A DNA stretch of 64,000 nucleotides from Comamonas thiooxydans. Lineage in GTDB: Bacteria > Pseudomonadota > Gammaproteobacteria > Burkholderiales > Burkholderiaceae_C. The notes beneath the pieces were generated by a model. The model was not told where the DNA came from and ran no database searches. It saw only the letters and a program-made list of their open reading frames with translations. The DNA is taken from contig NZ_BBVD01000014.1 in assembly GCF_000964545.1 (NCBI RefSeq), positions 1 to 64,000 of the forward strand. Direction: 5' to 3'. A program made the translations under genes and the position numbers. Below are positions 8,230-15,290 of the stretch, piece after piece; position 1 is the first letter of the stretch, and every line of letters starts with the position of its first letter.

Positions 8230-8679
8230 TCAAAACAGCTCCACAGAGCCTGCATCCATCTCGCTTTGCGTGACGGGATTGGGCTTTTCGGGCAGGTTTG
8301 GCAGACTGATGGCGGACTCCGCCTCATCCTCATCCCTACCCATGGCGGCAGCCCCGAGCCTGAAAGCGCAGGCTTGCAAGGTATGTGCCATATGGGCAAT
8401 CAGCTGAGACGACATATCGTGAAACTGGAGCTCGGTCACGGCCAGCCGCAACGACTCACGTGCTGTAGCCAGCGCAGCCGAATCGGGCAAGGCCGGCTGC
8501 GACAATTGCCCGTTGACTTGCTCGAAGCGCTCCAGCAGATTGTGCGTGGCATGGTCCAGCAGCCCTTCAAGACGCTGCAGATCACGCAGTGTGACCAGCA
8601 AGGCATCCTGCAGCTCCGCAGCCACCATCACCGGCACGGCAACTGCAGGCACACCCGAAGGGTTTTGCATCGTCTGCAT
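8230..8679 (-). CDS. CheZ-like chemotaxis-operon protein of unknown function
   Basis: First gene of the che operon, 149 residues, mostly predicted helix. I do not recognise a named family. Residues around LAVTELQFHDMSSQLIAHM resemble the CheZ active-site helix (MMAQDFHDLTGQVIARV in the CheZ encoded at 22.9 kb), with the QxFHD-x-(S/T)-x-Q pattern preserved. The protein ends AGSVELF, close to the CheD tail GGSVDLF. ATG 8679 has TTGGAGT upstream. A possible role is CheY phosphatase or a scaffold; this is inferred from the helix similarity and position, and is uncertain. Confidence 0.7.
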   Translation of the reverse strand: MQTMQNPSGVPAVAVPVMVAAELQDALLVTLRDLQRLEGLLDHATHNLLERFEQVNGQLSQPALPDSAALATARESLRLAVTELQFHDMSSQLIAHMAHTLQACAFRLGAAAMGRDEDEAESAISLPNLPEKPNPVTQSEMDAGSVELF

Positions 8680-8800
8680 TGTTACTCCAACTGCGTAAAA
8701 CCATCATGACAGCCACGCCGCCATGCTCCACGAAATGAACCGCCCGGCAGCCTGCCCCGTGACCACATGGCCACATGGCCACACTTGACGACTACCCTCG

Positions 8801-9922
8801 ATGTTCCAAAATGTATCCAATGATAGCGTCCTTGGCGATATGCAATTCCGGAATCAGACCTTGAAAATCCTTCATATTGAAGACTCTGTCGCAGATCAGG
8901 CTCTGGCACGCCTGAGCCTAAAGCGCGGGCAGCTGCCCTGCACGCTCACGACCGTGGACAGTCTGCAGGAGGTACGCGACGCCCTTGAGGCACAGGATTT
9001 CGACCTGATTCTGGCGGACTATCATCTGCCCGGCTTCACAGCTCTCGACGTCTGGGACCTGGTGCGAACCCGTGCCGATGCCCCTCCTTTTGTGCTGTTG
9101 TCGGGCGCCATCGGCGAATCCGCCGCCGTGGACATCATGCGGCTGGGCATCAGCGACTATCTGCTCAAGGACCAGATCAACGGCCTGCCCCATGTCATCA
9201 AGCGCGCCATGGAGGTCCATGAGGCGAGGCGAGCCCGCCGCCGCGCCGCACTGCAGCTGGCCGAGTCTGAAAAGCGCCTGGCCGAGCTGACCGAACATCT
9301 GCATACCAGCATCGAGCAGGAGCGCGCCAATATCTCGCGCGAGATTCACGACGACATAGGCGGCTCGCTCACTGCCGTCAAGTTTGATCTGGCCTGGCTG
9401 ATCCGCAACAGCCCCGAGGGCAAGCAGCGCGAGCATGCCAGATCGGCACTGGAGATGCTGGAACACGCCCTGGGCGCCAGCCAGCGCATCATGCAGAACC
9501 TGCGCCCGCCCGTGCTAGATCAGGGACTGGTGGCCGCCGTGCAATGGCTGGCCCAGGACTTCGAGCGTCGCACAGGCATACCCGCCCGGTTGCACACCAG
9601 CCGTGAGCATATGGAAATAGCACCCGCGCAGCAGGTGGTGGTCTACCGTACGGCACAGGAATCCTTGACCAATATCAGCAAATACGCACAGGCCAGCCAG
9701 GTGACGCTGGATTTGTCCGACCACGAGGGTTTTTTGACACTGGAAGTAACAGATAACGGGGTAGGTCTGAGCCAGGATGATCGCAAAAAGCCTCAGTCTT
9801 TCGGTCTTAGAGGACTAAGTGAGCGCGCACGAACAATTCAAGGTTGGCTGGATGTGAGCAGCCACCCCGGCCGAGGAACCTCTATCATTCTCACCATTCC
9901 TCTGGCAGAGACCCAGGCATGA
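8801..9922 (+). CDS. Receiver-histidine kinase hybrid, NarX/HisKA_3 type
   Basis: Soluble 373-residue signalling protein. The N-terminal receiver (about 22-135) has the acidic pair in HIEDS, phosphoacceptor aspartate in LILADYHLPG and lysine in YLLKD. A short helix leads to a HisKA_3 dimerisation box with the phosphorylatable histidine in SREIHDDIGGSLTAV, then an HATPase domain with TDNGVGL and GLRGLSERA. No membrane segment or sensor domain is visible, so input probably comes by phosphorylation of its receiver. The start is ambiguous (8801 or 8843). It diverges from the che operon and is followed by its likely partner regulator. Confidence 0.88.
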   Translation: MFQNVSNDSVLGDMQFRNQTLKILHIEDSVADQALARLSLKRGQLPCTLTTVDSLQEVRDALEAQDFDLILADYHLPGFTALDVWDLVRTRADAPPFVLLSGAIGESAAVDIMRLGISDYLLKDQINGLPHVIKRAMEVHEARRARRRAALQLAESEKRLAELTEHLHTSIEQERANISREIHDDIGGSLTAVKFDLAWLIRNSPEGKQREHARSALEMLEHALGASQRIMQNLRPPVLDQGLVAAVQWLAQDFERRTGIPARLHTSREHMEIAPAQQVVVYRTAQESLTNISKYAQASQVTLDLSDHEGFLTLEVTDNGVGLSQDDRKKPQSFGLRGLSERARTIQGWLDVSSHPGRGTSIILTIPLAETQA

Positions 9923-9977
9923 GCCATCCAACCACGCGCTTGTCCGGTCTGCCATCTGACTTCCTGGGAGAGCGACC

Positions 9978-10616
9978 TTGATTCACGTGGTGCTGTGCGA
10001 CGACCATGCCATTTTGCGCCGGGGCATACGCGACACCCTGGCGGAGGCGACGGACATCAGCGTCACCGCAGAAGCCGGCAGCTATGCCGAACTGCGTGAG
10101 CAACTGCGCGACGCAGCTTGCGATGTGCTGCTGCTGGACATCAATATGCCGGGCCGCAGCGGCCTGGAAGTGCTCGCCAGCGTGCGCGAAACGCATCCGC
10201 AGATCCGCGTCATCATGGTCTCCATGTACCCCGAAGACCAGTACGCCTTGCGCAGCATCAAGGCTGGCGCGGCCGGCTATGCCAACAAGGCGGGGGATCC
10301 GGTGCTGCTGATCGACGCCGTGCGCACCGTCCACAGCGGACGCAAATACCTGACTGCCGAAGTGGCTCAGATGCTGGCCGACAGCCTGGCCCAGCCTACC
10401 GCCCCCGTGCCGCATGAAACCTTGTCCGAGCGCGAAATGCAGACGCTGCTGAAGATTGCCAGCGGTCAGCGCCAGACCGATATTGCGCAGGAGCTGATGC
10501 TCAGCCCCAAGACGGTGAGCGTGTACCGGGCACGGGTGCTGGAGAAGCTGGGCATGGGCAGCAACGCGGAGCTGACCGCCTATGCCATCAAGAACGGACT
10601 GATAGATACACCCTGA
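9978..10616 (+). CDS. NarL/LuxR-family response regulator
   Basis: DNA-binding response regulator of 212 residues. The receiver domain has CDDH, phosphoacceptor aspartate in VLLLDINMPGRSG and lysine in ANKAG; the LuxR-type helix-turn-helix is LSEREMQTLLKIASGQ to LSPKTVSVYRARVLEKLGM. The start is TTG at 9978, supported by GGGAGAG five bases upstream. It lies 55 bases after the hybrid kinase gene and is its probable phosphorylation target. Targets are unknown; the position between che and fli genes suggests a motility link. Confidence 0.9.
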   Translation: MIHVVLCDDHAILRRGIRDTLAEATDISVTAEAGSYAELREQLRDAACDVLLLDINMPGRSGLEVLASVRETHPQIRVIMVSMYPEDQYALRSIKAGAAGYANKAGDPVLLIDAVRTVHSGRKYLTAEVAQMLADSLAQPTAPVPHETLSEREMQTLLKIASGQRQTDIAQELMLSPKTVSVYRARVLEKLGMGSNAELTAYAIKNGLIDTP

Positions 10617-10674
10617 GCCGCGCGGCGGACCATCCGCTGGATGGCCATCACTGGCTTGCGCGCCCGCATCGAGT

Positions 10675-10755
10675 CAGTTTTTTCGCTTGAGGCCAAAGCG
10701 GTCCTATCCCTTTGCCATAAAGCGCATAATGCTATTAAAAAGATAGTTTCCCACA
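10675..10755 (-). repeat. Degenerate ATAGC-type dispersed repeat
   Basis: Read on the minus strand this spacer contains TTAATAGCATTATGCGCTTT followed by CCGCTTTGG, matching the ATAGC...GCGCTT...AGCG layout of repeats at 38.9, 58.3 and 63.8 kb. It fills the gap between the response regulator gene and the convergent 3' end of fliR. A simple intrinsic terminator is not obvious. Confidence 0.5.
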
Positions 10756-11520
10756 CTAAACCCCGAAGACTGCCATCCCCTTTTGGAGCAAGGCCACCAG
10801 AGGCTGCTCCAGCAAAGGCAGAGTCGCCGTCAGGCCCAGCAGCCCCACAGTCAAGGTGACAGGAAAGCCCACGGCATAGATATTCATCTGTGGCGCGACA
10901 CGGGAGATGATGCCCAGCACCAGGTTGACGAAGAGCAGCATGGCAATCATGGGCAGGGCAATCCAGAAAGCGCTGGCAAAGACGGCGCTGCCCATCTCGT
11001 GGATCCGCATCTGGGAGATGGCCTGCAGAAAGTTGCCATCGACGGGAAATGCCTCAAAGCTCTTGAGAACCGCCATTAGCACCAGCAGATGACCGTTGAT
11101 GACGATGAACAGCAAGGTGGCGATCTGCACCATGAAGCGCGCCACGGCACTGAGCTGGGCATTGCTGGTCGGATCGAAGAAAGACGCGAAGTTCAGGCCC
11201 ATCTGAAGGCCTATCACTTCACCTGCGACCTCGATGGCCGCCATCACCAGACGCACGGCAAAGCCAACGGACAGACCGATCACCACCTGCTGCACCAGAG
11301 TGCCCAGTGCCTGGGCCGAGGCAATGCTGACCACCGTCTGCTCGCCCAGCACCGGCTGCGCGCAAAGCGCAACCAGAAAAGCCAGCCCCACCTTGAGCCG
11401 CATGGGAATGGCTTTCTGAGAAAACACAGGCGCCGTGGTGAACAGCGCCAGCACGCGCACAAACGGCCAGATCAGTGGCGAGAGCCAGGCGGCAATCTGC
11501 GCTTCGCTAAAGGAAATCAT
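10756..11520 (-). CDS. fliR: Flagellar export gate protein FliR
   Basis: Integral membrane protein (254 residues) of the flagellar type III export gate, assembling with FliP and FliQ in the inner membrane. Several hydrophobic segments are visible (WPFVRVLALFTTAPVF, VGLAFLVALCAQPVL, LLFIVINGHLLVLMAVL). ATG 11520 overlaps the fliQ stop as ATGA, indicating translational coupling; a longer in-frame reading to 11586 would overlap fliQ and is unlikely. It is the last gene of the fliLMNOPQR unit. Confidence 0.95.
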   Translation of the reverse strand: MISFSEAQIAAWLSPLIWPFVRVLALFTTAPVFSQKAIPMRLKVGLAFLVALCAQPVLGEQTVVSIASAQALGTLVQQVVIGLSVGFAVRLVMAAIEVAGEVIGLQMGLNFASFFDPTSNAQLSAVARFMVQIATLLFIVINGHLLVLMAVLKSFEAFPVDGNFLQAISQMRIHEMGSAVFASAFWIALPMIAMLLFVNLVLGIISRVAPQMNIYAVGFPVTLTVGLLGLTATLPLLEQPLVALLQKGMAVFGV

Positions 11521-11786
11521 CCCACCGAACCTGGAATGCTCTCTATGGTGCGACGAATGAAATCCACCAGCGTGGACAGCATCCACGGCCCGGCCACGGC
11601 AAACACCAGCACGGCGGCGATGAGCTTGGGCACAAAAGCCAGCGTGGCCTCATGCACCTGGGTCACGGCCTGAAAGACGCTCACCAGCAGACCCACGCCC
11701 ATGACCACGCCCAGCACAGGCATGGAAATCATGAGCAGCAGGGTCAGCGCCTCGCGGCCAAAGGTCAGAACAAACTGAGAGGTCAT
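11517..11786 (-). CDS. fliQ: Flagellar export gate protein FliQ
   Basis: Small export-gate membrane protein of 89 residues, the usual family length, with two transmembrane helices (ALTLLLMISMPVLGVVMGVG and LIAAVLVFAVAGPWML) and the conserved FQAVTQVHE segment between them. Its stop overlaps the fliR start by four bases. It is separated from fliP by about 150 bases that hold a GC-rich palindromic repeat, an unusual interruption of a normally tight fliPQR block. Confidence 0.95.
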   Translation of the reverse strand: MTSQFVLTFGREALTLLLMISMPVLGVVMGVGLLVSVFQAVTQVHEATLAFVPKLIAAVLVFAVAGPWMLSTLVDFIRRTIESIPGSVG

Positions 11787-11825
11787 GACGTTCTCTTAAA
11801 AATTCAATGAATCCAATACGCTTGC

Positions 11826-11937
11826 AACCGCCGCGGCTCAATGTACGAGACACCAAGGAAGGACCACCCCGTACCGAAGGTGTCGTCCCCTTGGGGGAAG
11901 GCGCGGGGCCGCCTAGGCAAGCGCCTCAGGGGGTATC
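11826..11937 (-). repeat. GC-rich palindromic repeat between fliP and fliQ
   Basis: Shares with 20.3, 56.4 and 60.1 kb the layout: a CCCCGCAGCGAGG-like arm (degenerate here), GTCGTCCCC, a central inverted G/C run, then CGCCTCAGGGGGT at the edge next to the gene 3' end. Here GTCGTCCCCTTGGGGGAAGG forms the central hairpin. It ends exactly at the fliP stop. No protein-coding potential is evident. Confidence 0.7.
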
Positions 11938-12687
11938 TCATGTCGCAAAGCTCGCCGCCAGAGAGCCGATGATCAGGTTCCAGCCATCGGCCAGCACAAA
12001 CAGCATGAGCTTGAAAGGCAGGGCCACCAGCACGGGCGAAAGCATCATCATGCCCAGCGACATGAGGATGGAAGACACCACCATGTCGATGACCAGAAAC
12101 GGAATGAAGATCATGAAGCCGATCTGAAAAGCCGTTTTCAGCTCGCTGGTCACAAAGGCCGGCACCAGCACACGCAGAGGTGCTGTTTCTGCCGTGACAT
12201 TCGCATCCAGCTTGGCCAGGCGCTTGAACAGCGCAAAGTCCGACTGGCGCGTCTGCTTGAGCATGAAGCCGCGCATGGGGGCTTCGGCCTTTTCCATGGC
12301 TTGCTCGAAGCTGATGCTGTTTTGCGTATAGGGCAGATAGGCGTCCTGATAGACCTTGTCCAGCGTCGGCCCCATCACAAACATGGTGAGAAACAGCGAC
12401 AGACCGATCACCACCTGATTGGGCGGCGCGGACTGCGTGCCCAGCGCCTGGCGCAGCAGGCTCAGCACGATGACGATGCGGGTAAAGCCCGTCATCAACA
12501 GCAAGATGGCGGGCAGGAACGACAGCGCCGTGAAAAACAGCAGTGTCTGGATGGGCACCGAATAACTGGTGCCGCCCGCGCCCTGGCCTACCAGCAGCGG
12601 CAGACTGGCGGGTGCGCCCTGGGCTGCGGCCATCAGGGGAATGGCCAGCAGGACAGCGGCAGCAGCACGAGAGACGAATTTAGACAT
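11938..12687 (-). CDS. fliP: Flagellar export gate protein FliP
   Basis: Core export-gate membrane protein (249 residues). It has a cleavable-looking signal peptide (AAAAVLLAIPLMAAAQG), then membrane segments including FLPAILLLMTGFTRIVIVLSLL and FLVIDMVVSSILMSLGMMML, with the conserved PPNQVVIGLSLFLT motif. It starts within the last codons of fliO (eight-base overlap). The stop lies at the edge of a GC-rich repeat that separates it from fliQ. Confidence 0.96.
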   Translation of the reverse strand: MSKFVSRAAAAVLLAIPLMAAAQGAPASLPLLVGQGAGGTSYSVPIQTLLFFTALSFLPAILLLMTGFTRIVIVLSLLRQALGTQSAPPNQVVIGLSLFLTMFVMGPTLDKVYQDAYLPYTQNSISFEQAMEKAEAPMRGFMLKQTRQSDFALFKRLAKLDANVTAETAPLRVLVPAFVTSELKTAFQIGFMIFIPFLVIDMVVSSILMSLGMMMLSPVLVALPFKLMLFVLADGWNLIIGSLAASFAT

Positions 12688-13111
12688 TTCCAGAATTCCG
12701 GGCCGCTTCGTCGGCCTGCGCGCGCATCAGCGAGTCGGTGAACGATGAGACGGCAGGTGAATGGGCTGCACGGGCGGATTGCAAAGATGCGGACGGGTCT
12801 TGCAGCACATGCAAACATTGGATCTGCTGCGCCGTCACACCAAGCACCAGGCGCACGGCCTGCTCCCCTTCACCCAGTTGCACGGTCACCACCCGCTGCT
12901 GCGGGCCAATGGCCAGCGTGCCCAGCACCTGCGCCGGAACTGAGGCGACACCACGGGCCATCCCCATGCCACGGGGCAGGAGGTTTTTTTGCTGCAGACG
13001 ACGCACCAGCCAGGGCAACGCTGCCATGACCGCCACAAACAGGACGACCAGCAGCAGCGTGGGCCACATGGAAGGGGCCGCTGCCGCAGAGTTTGCCGCG
13101 TTATCAACCAC
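12680..13111 (-). CDS. fliO: Flagellar assembly protein FliO
   Basis: FliO assists assembly of the FliP ring. The 143-residue protein has one N-terminal transmembrane helix (TLLLVVLFVAVMAALPWLV) followed by a small cytoplasmic domain with LAIGPQQRVVTVQLGEGEQ and LVLGVTAQQI, typical of FliO. The start is GTG at 13111, overlapping the fliN stop by eight bases; the 3' end overlaps fliP. The C-terminal 30 residues are low-complexity. Confidence 0.88.
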   Translation of the reverse strand: MVDNAANSAAAAPSMWPTLLLVVLFVAVMAALPWLVRRLQQKNLLPRGMGMARGVASVPAQVLGTLAIGPQQRVVTVQLGEGEQAVRLVLGVTAQQIQCLHVLQDPSASLQSARAAHSPAVSSFTDSLMRAQADEAARNSGNV

Positions 13112-13538
13112 GGCTGACCCGGCGCAGACGCTCGGACGGTGTCACCACGTCCGTCAGGCGGATACCGAACTTGTCATTGACCACCACCACCTCGCCCTGG
13201 GCGATCAGGTAGCCGTTGACCAGCACGTCCATGGGTTCGCCGGCCAGAGCATCGAGCTCCACCACCGAGCCCTGGGCCAGTTGCAGAATGTATTTGATGG
13301 GCACTTTGGTACGGCCCAGCTCCACGGACAGCTGAACCGGAATGTCCAGCACCATGTTGATATCGTGCACCGGCACATCGCCATAGCTGCGTGCGGCGTC
13401 GCCCGCCAGCGGCCCGCCCTGGTCGGACAGATCGGGGCCTTCGACGGCCTGGTCATGCTGACGCTGCTCTTCCAGCGCCTCGGCCCAGCCGGAGAACGGA
13501 TCGTCACCCGCGGGCTTGTTGTTGTCGTCAATTGCCAT
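13104..13538 (-). CDS. fliN: Flagellar C-ring protein FliN
   Basis: Lower C-ring component (144 residues), involved in switching and in docking the FliH-FliI export complex. The C-terminal SpoA domain is clear: VLDIPVQLSVELGRTKVPIKYILQL...GSVVELD...VLVNGYLIAQGEVVVVNDKFGIRLTDV. The N-terminal half is an acidic, poorly conserved extension. ATG 13538 overlaps the fliM 3' end by 11 bases; an upstream in-frame reading to 13646 would cover fliM and is rejected. Confidence 0.95.
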   Translation of the reverse strand: MAIDDNNKPAGDDPFSGWAEALEEQRQHDQAVEGPDLSDQGGPLAGDAARSYGDVPVHDINMVLDIPVQLSVELGRTKVPIKYILQLAQGSVVELDALAGEPMDVLVNGYLIAQGEVVVVNDKFGIRLTDVVTPSERLRRVSRG

Positions 13539-14532
13539 GCTTCTCTCCCATCCAGCTGGTCTCGCCGCCGCGCAGGCTGCGTTCCACGCGGATTGCATAT
13601 TTGTCGTTGTGCGTGCCGTACTGGCACTCGAAAACCGGCACCCCACCGATGGAGGCGCGAATCAGCGGCTCGCGGTCGAGCTCGATAAAGTCACCCGGGC
13701 GCATGGCCAGCAGCTGCTCCACCGTGGCATCGGCGCGGGCCAGCTCGGCCACCAGCGTGACCTCGGCGGCCTGAATCTCCCGCGTCAGCACCTTGACCCA
13801 GCGGCGATCCACCTCGATGGCATCGCCCTGAGTCGACGAATACAGCACATCGCGAATCGGCTCCAGCGTCGCATAAGGCATGCAGATGTGGATGGAGCCC
13901 GAGATATCGCCGATCTCCAGCTGAAAAGCCGTGGAGACCACGATTTCGCTGGGCGTGGCGATGTTGGCGAACTGCGGCTGCATTTCCGAGCGCTGATAGG
14001 CCAGCTCCAGCGGATAGATGCCGTGCCAGGCTTTTTTGTATTCCTCGCAGATCACATTGACCATGCGATTGATCACGCGCTGCTCGGTGGTCGAGAAGTC
14101 GCGCCCCTCGATGCGGGTCTGCAGACGGCCCGTGCCGCCGTACAGCGTGTCGATCACGCCGAACACCAGCGAGGGATCGCAGACGATCAGACCATTGCCG
14201 CGCAGTGGGCGAATGGCCATGATGTTGAAATTGGTGGGAACGGCCAGCTCGCGCAGGAAAGCGCTGTAGCGCTGCACCGTCACCGTGCCGACGGAAACCT
14301 CGGGGCTGCGGCGGATGAAGTTGAACAGGCCGATGCGGAAGTTGCGGGCAAAGCGCTCGTTGACAATTTCCATGGTGGGCATGCGCCCACGCACGATGCG
14401 TTCCTGGCTGGAGATGTCGTAGCTGCGGACCTGGCCGAGATCGACCTCCACCACCTCGGAGCGCTGGCTTTCGCCGGTAACGCCTTCAAGAAGAGCATCA
14501 ACCTCTTCCTGGGAGAGAAAAGAATCGCTCAT
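13528..14532 (-). CDS. fliM: Flagellar motor switch protein FliM
   Basis: C-ring switch protein (334 residues, normal length). The extreme N-terminus LSQEEVDALLEGV is the CheY-phosphate binding motif. The middle CheC-like domain contains GGTGRLQTRIEGRDFS, and a SpoA domain forms the C-terminus (FIELDREPLIRASIGGVPVFE). It lies 14 bases after fliL and overlaps fliN, consistent with one transcript from fliL to fliR. Confidence 0.96.
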   Translation of the reverse strand: MSDSFLSQEEVDALLEGVTGESQRSEVVEVDLGQVRSYDISSQERIVRGRMPTMEIVNERFARNFRIGLFNFIRRSPEVSVGTVTVQRYSAFLRELAVPTNFNIMAIRPLRGNGLIVCDPSLVFGVIDTLYGGTGRLQTRIEGRDFSTTEQRVINRMVNVICEEYKKAWHGIYPLELAYQRSEMQPQFANIATPSEIVVSTAFQLEIGDISGSIHICMPYATLEPIRDVLYSSTQGDAIEVDRRWVKVLTREIQAAEVTLVAELARADATVEQLLAMRPGDFIELDREPLIRASIGGVPVFECQYGTHNDKYAIRVERSLRGGETSWMGEKHGN

Positions 14533-14546
14533 GCACTCCCCCCTGC

Positions 14547-15101
14547 TTACTGAATGATGAAGCTGGAGAACAGCACACGACGCACAGGCCCCTTGCGATT
14601 GGCACGCGGGCTGTCTTCGTCGGCGTCCTCATCGTCGCGCGAGCGCTTCTTGGCGCCCGGGCCAAAGCCCAGCGGCGCGGAGACCTCGGTGAGAATGTCG
14701 GCGGCCAGTTTTTCCTTGCCCTCGCGCGCCAGCAGCTCGTCGGCCGTGCGCTGGGACACCAGCATCAGAATGCCGTTGCGGATGCTGGGCAGGTATTGCT
14801 TGACAGTGGAAGCCGTCTTCTCATCGGCCAGCTCCAGCGTGATGCCCAGTTGCACAAAGCGATCGCCGCCGGGGTCAGCCAGATTGGCCACCATATTGTC
14901 CAGTGGCAAGAAAGTGGGCACTGTGGCTTTGGCGCTGACTTCTTCTTCGCCATCGGCGCTGCTGTGCTGGCGCTGCATCATCAGCACATAGGCTGCGGCA
15001 GCCACGATGGCCAGCACGGCAACGATGGCCACGATGACGATCAGCTTCTTGCTTTTGGCAGGAGCAGGTGCAACAGGGGCGGCATTGGGATTGGCTGACA
15101 C
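14547..15101 (-). CDS. fliL: Flagellar basal body-associated protein FliL
   Basis: Single-pass inner-membrane protein (184 residues) that surrounds and stabilises stators. One transmembrane helix is visible near residues 20-42 (LIVIVAIVAVLAIVAAAAYV), then a periplasmic domain with FLPLDNMVANLADPGGDRFVQ typical of FliL. A basic, Ser/Asp-rich insertion (KKRSRDDEDADEDSPRANRK) precedes the C-terminus. The start is GTG with TGAGGAA upstream. It opens the fliLMNOPQR unit behind the terminator that follows fliK. Confidence 0.9.
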   Translation of the reverse strand: MSANPNAAPVAPAPAKSKKLIVIVAIVAVLAIVAAAAYVLMMQRQHSSADGEEEVSAKATVPTFLPLDNMVANLADPGGDRFVQLGITLELADEKTASTVKQYLPSIRNGILMLVSQRTADELLAREGKEKLAADILTEVSAPLGFGPGAKKRSRDDEDADEDSPRANRKGPVRRVLFSSFIIQ

Positions 15102-15214
15102 GGCGGGTATTCCTCAAGAGTGGGGGACTGCATCCACCCCGCAGCCATTGCCGCGACACGGAAGATCCACGCCTGAATTATTCGCCGCCCGCCCTTCCTA
15201 CCATTGCCCGAATA

Positions 15215-15248
15215 AAAGCGCGAAACCCGGCTTCATTCCGGGTTTCGC
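15215..15248 (-). terminator. Intrinsic terminator after fliK
   Basis: The 11-bp perfect arms 15220-15230 and 15238-15248 (GCGAAACCCGG / CCGGGTTTCGC) surround a seven-base loop. On the minus strand the stem is followed by GCTTTTATT. It ends the fliFGHIJK transcript, so fliL downstream probably has its own promoter in the remaining 110 bases; I could not identify it. Confidence 0.85.
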
Positions 15249-15290
15249 ACCATGTCCAGCTCACCGTTTCCGTGAGCCGGCACCGATCAT

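Noticed and set aside
8746..8790. Short tandem CCACATGG units upstream of the hybrid kinase gene
   Set aside because: Only two and a half copies of an eight-base unit; too short to support a functional or CRISPR-like repeat.
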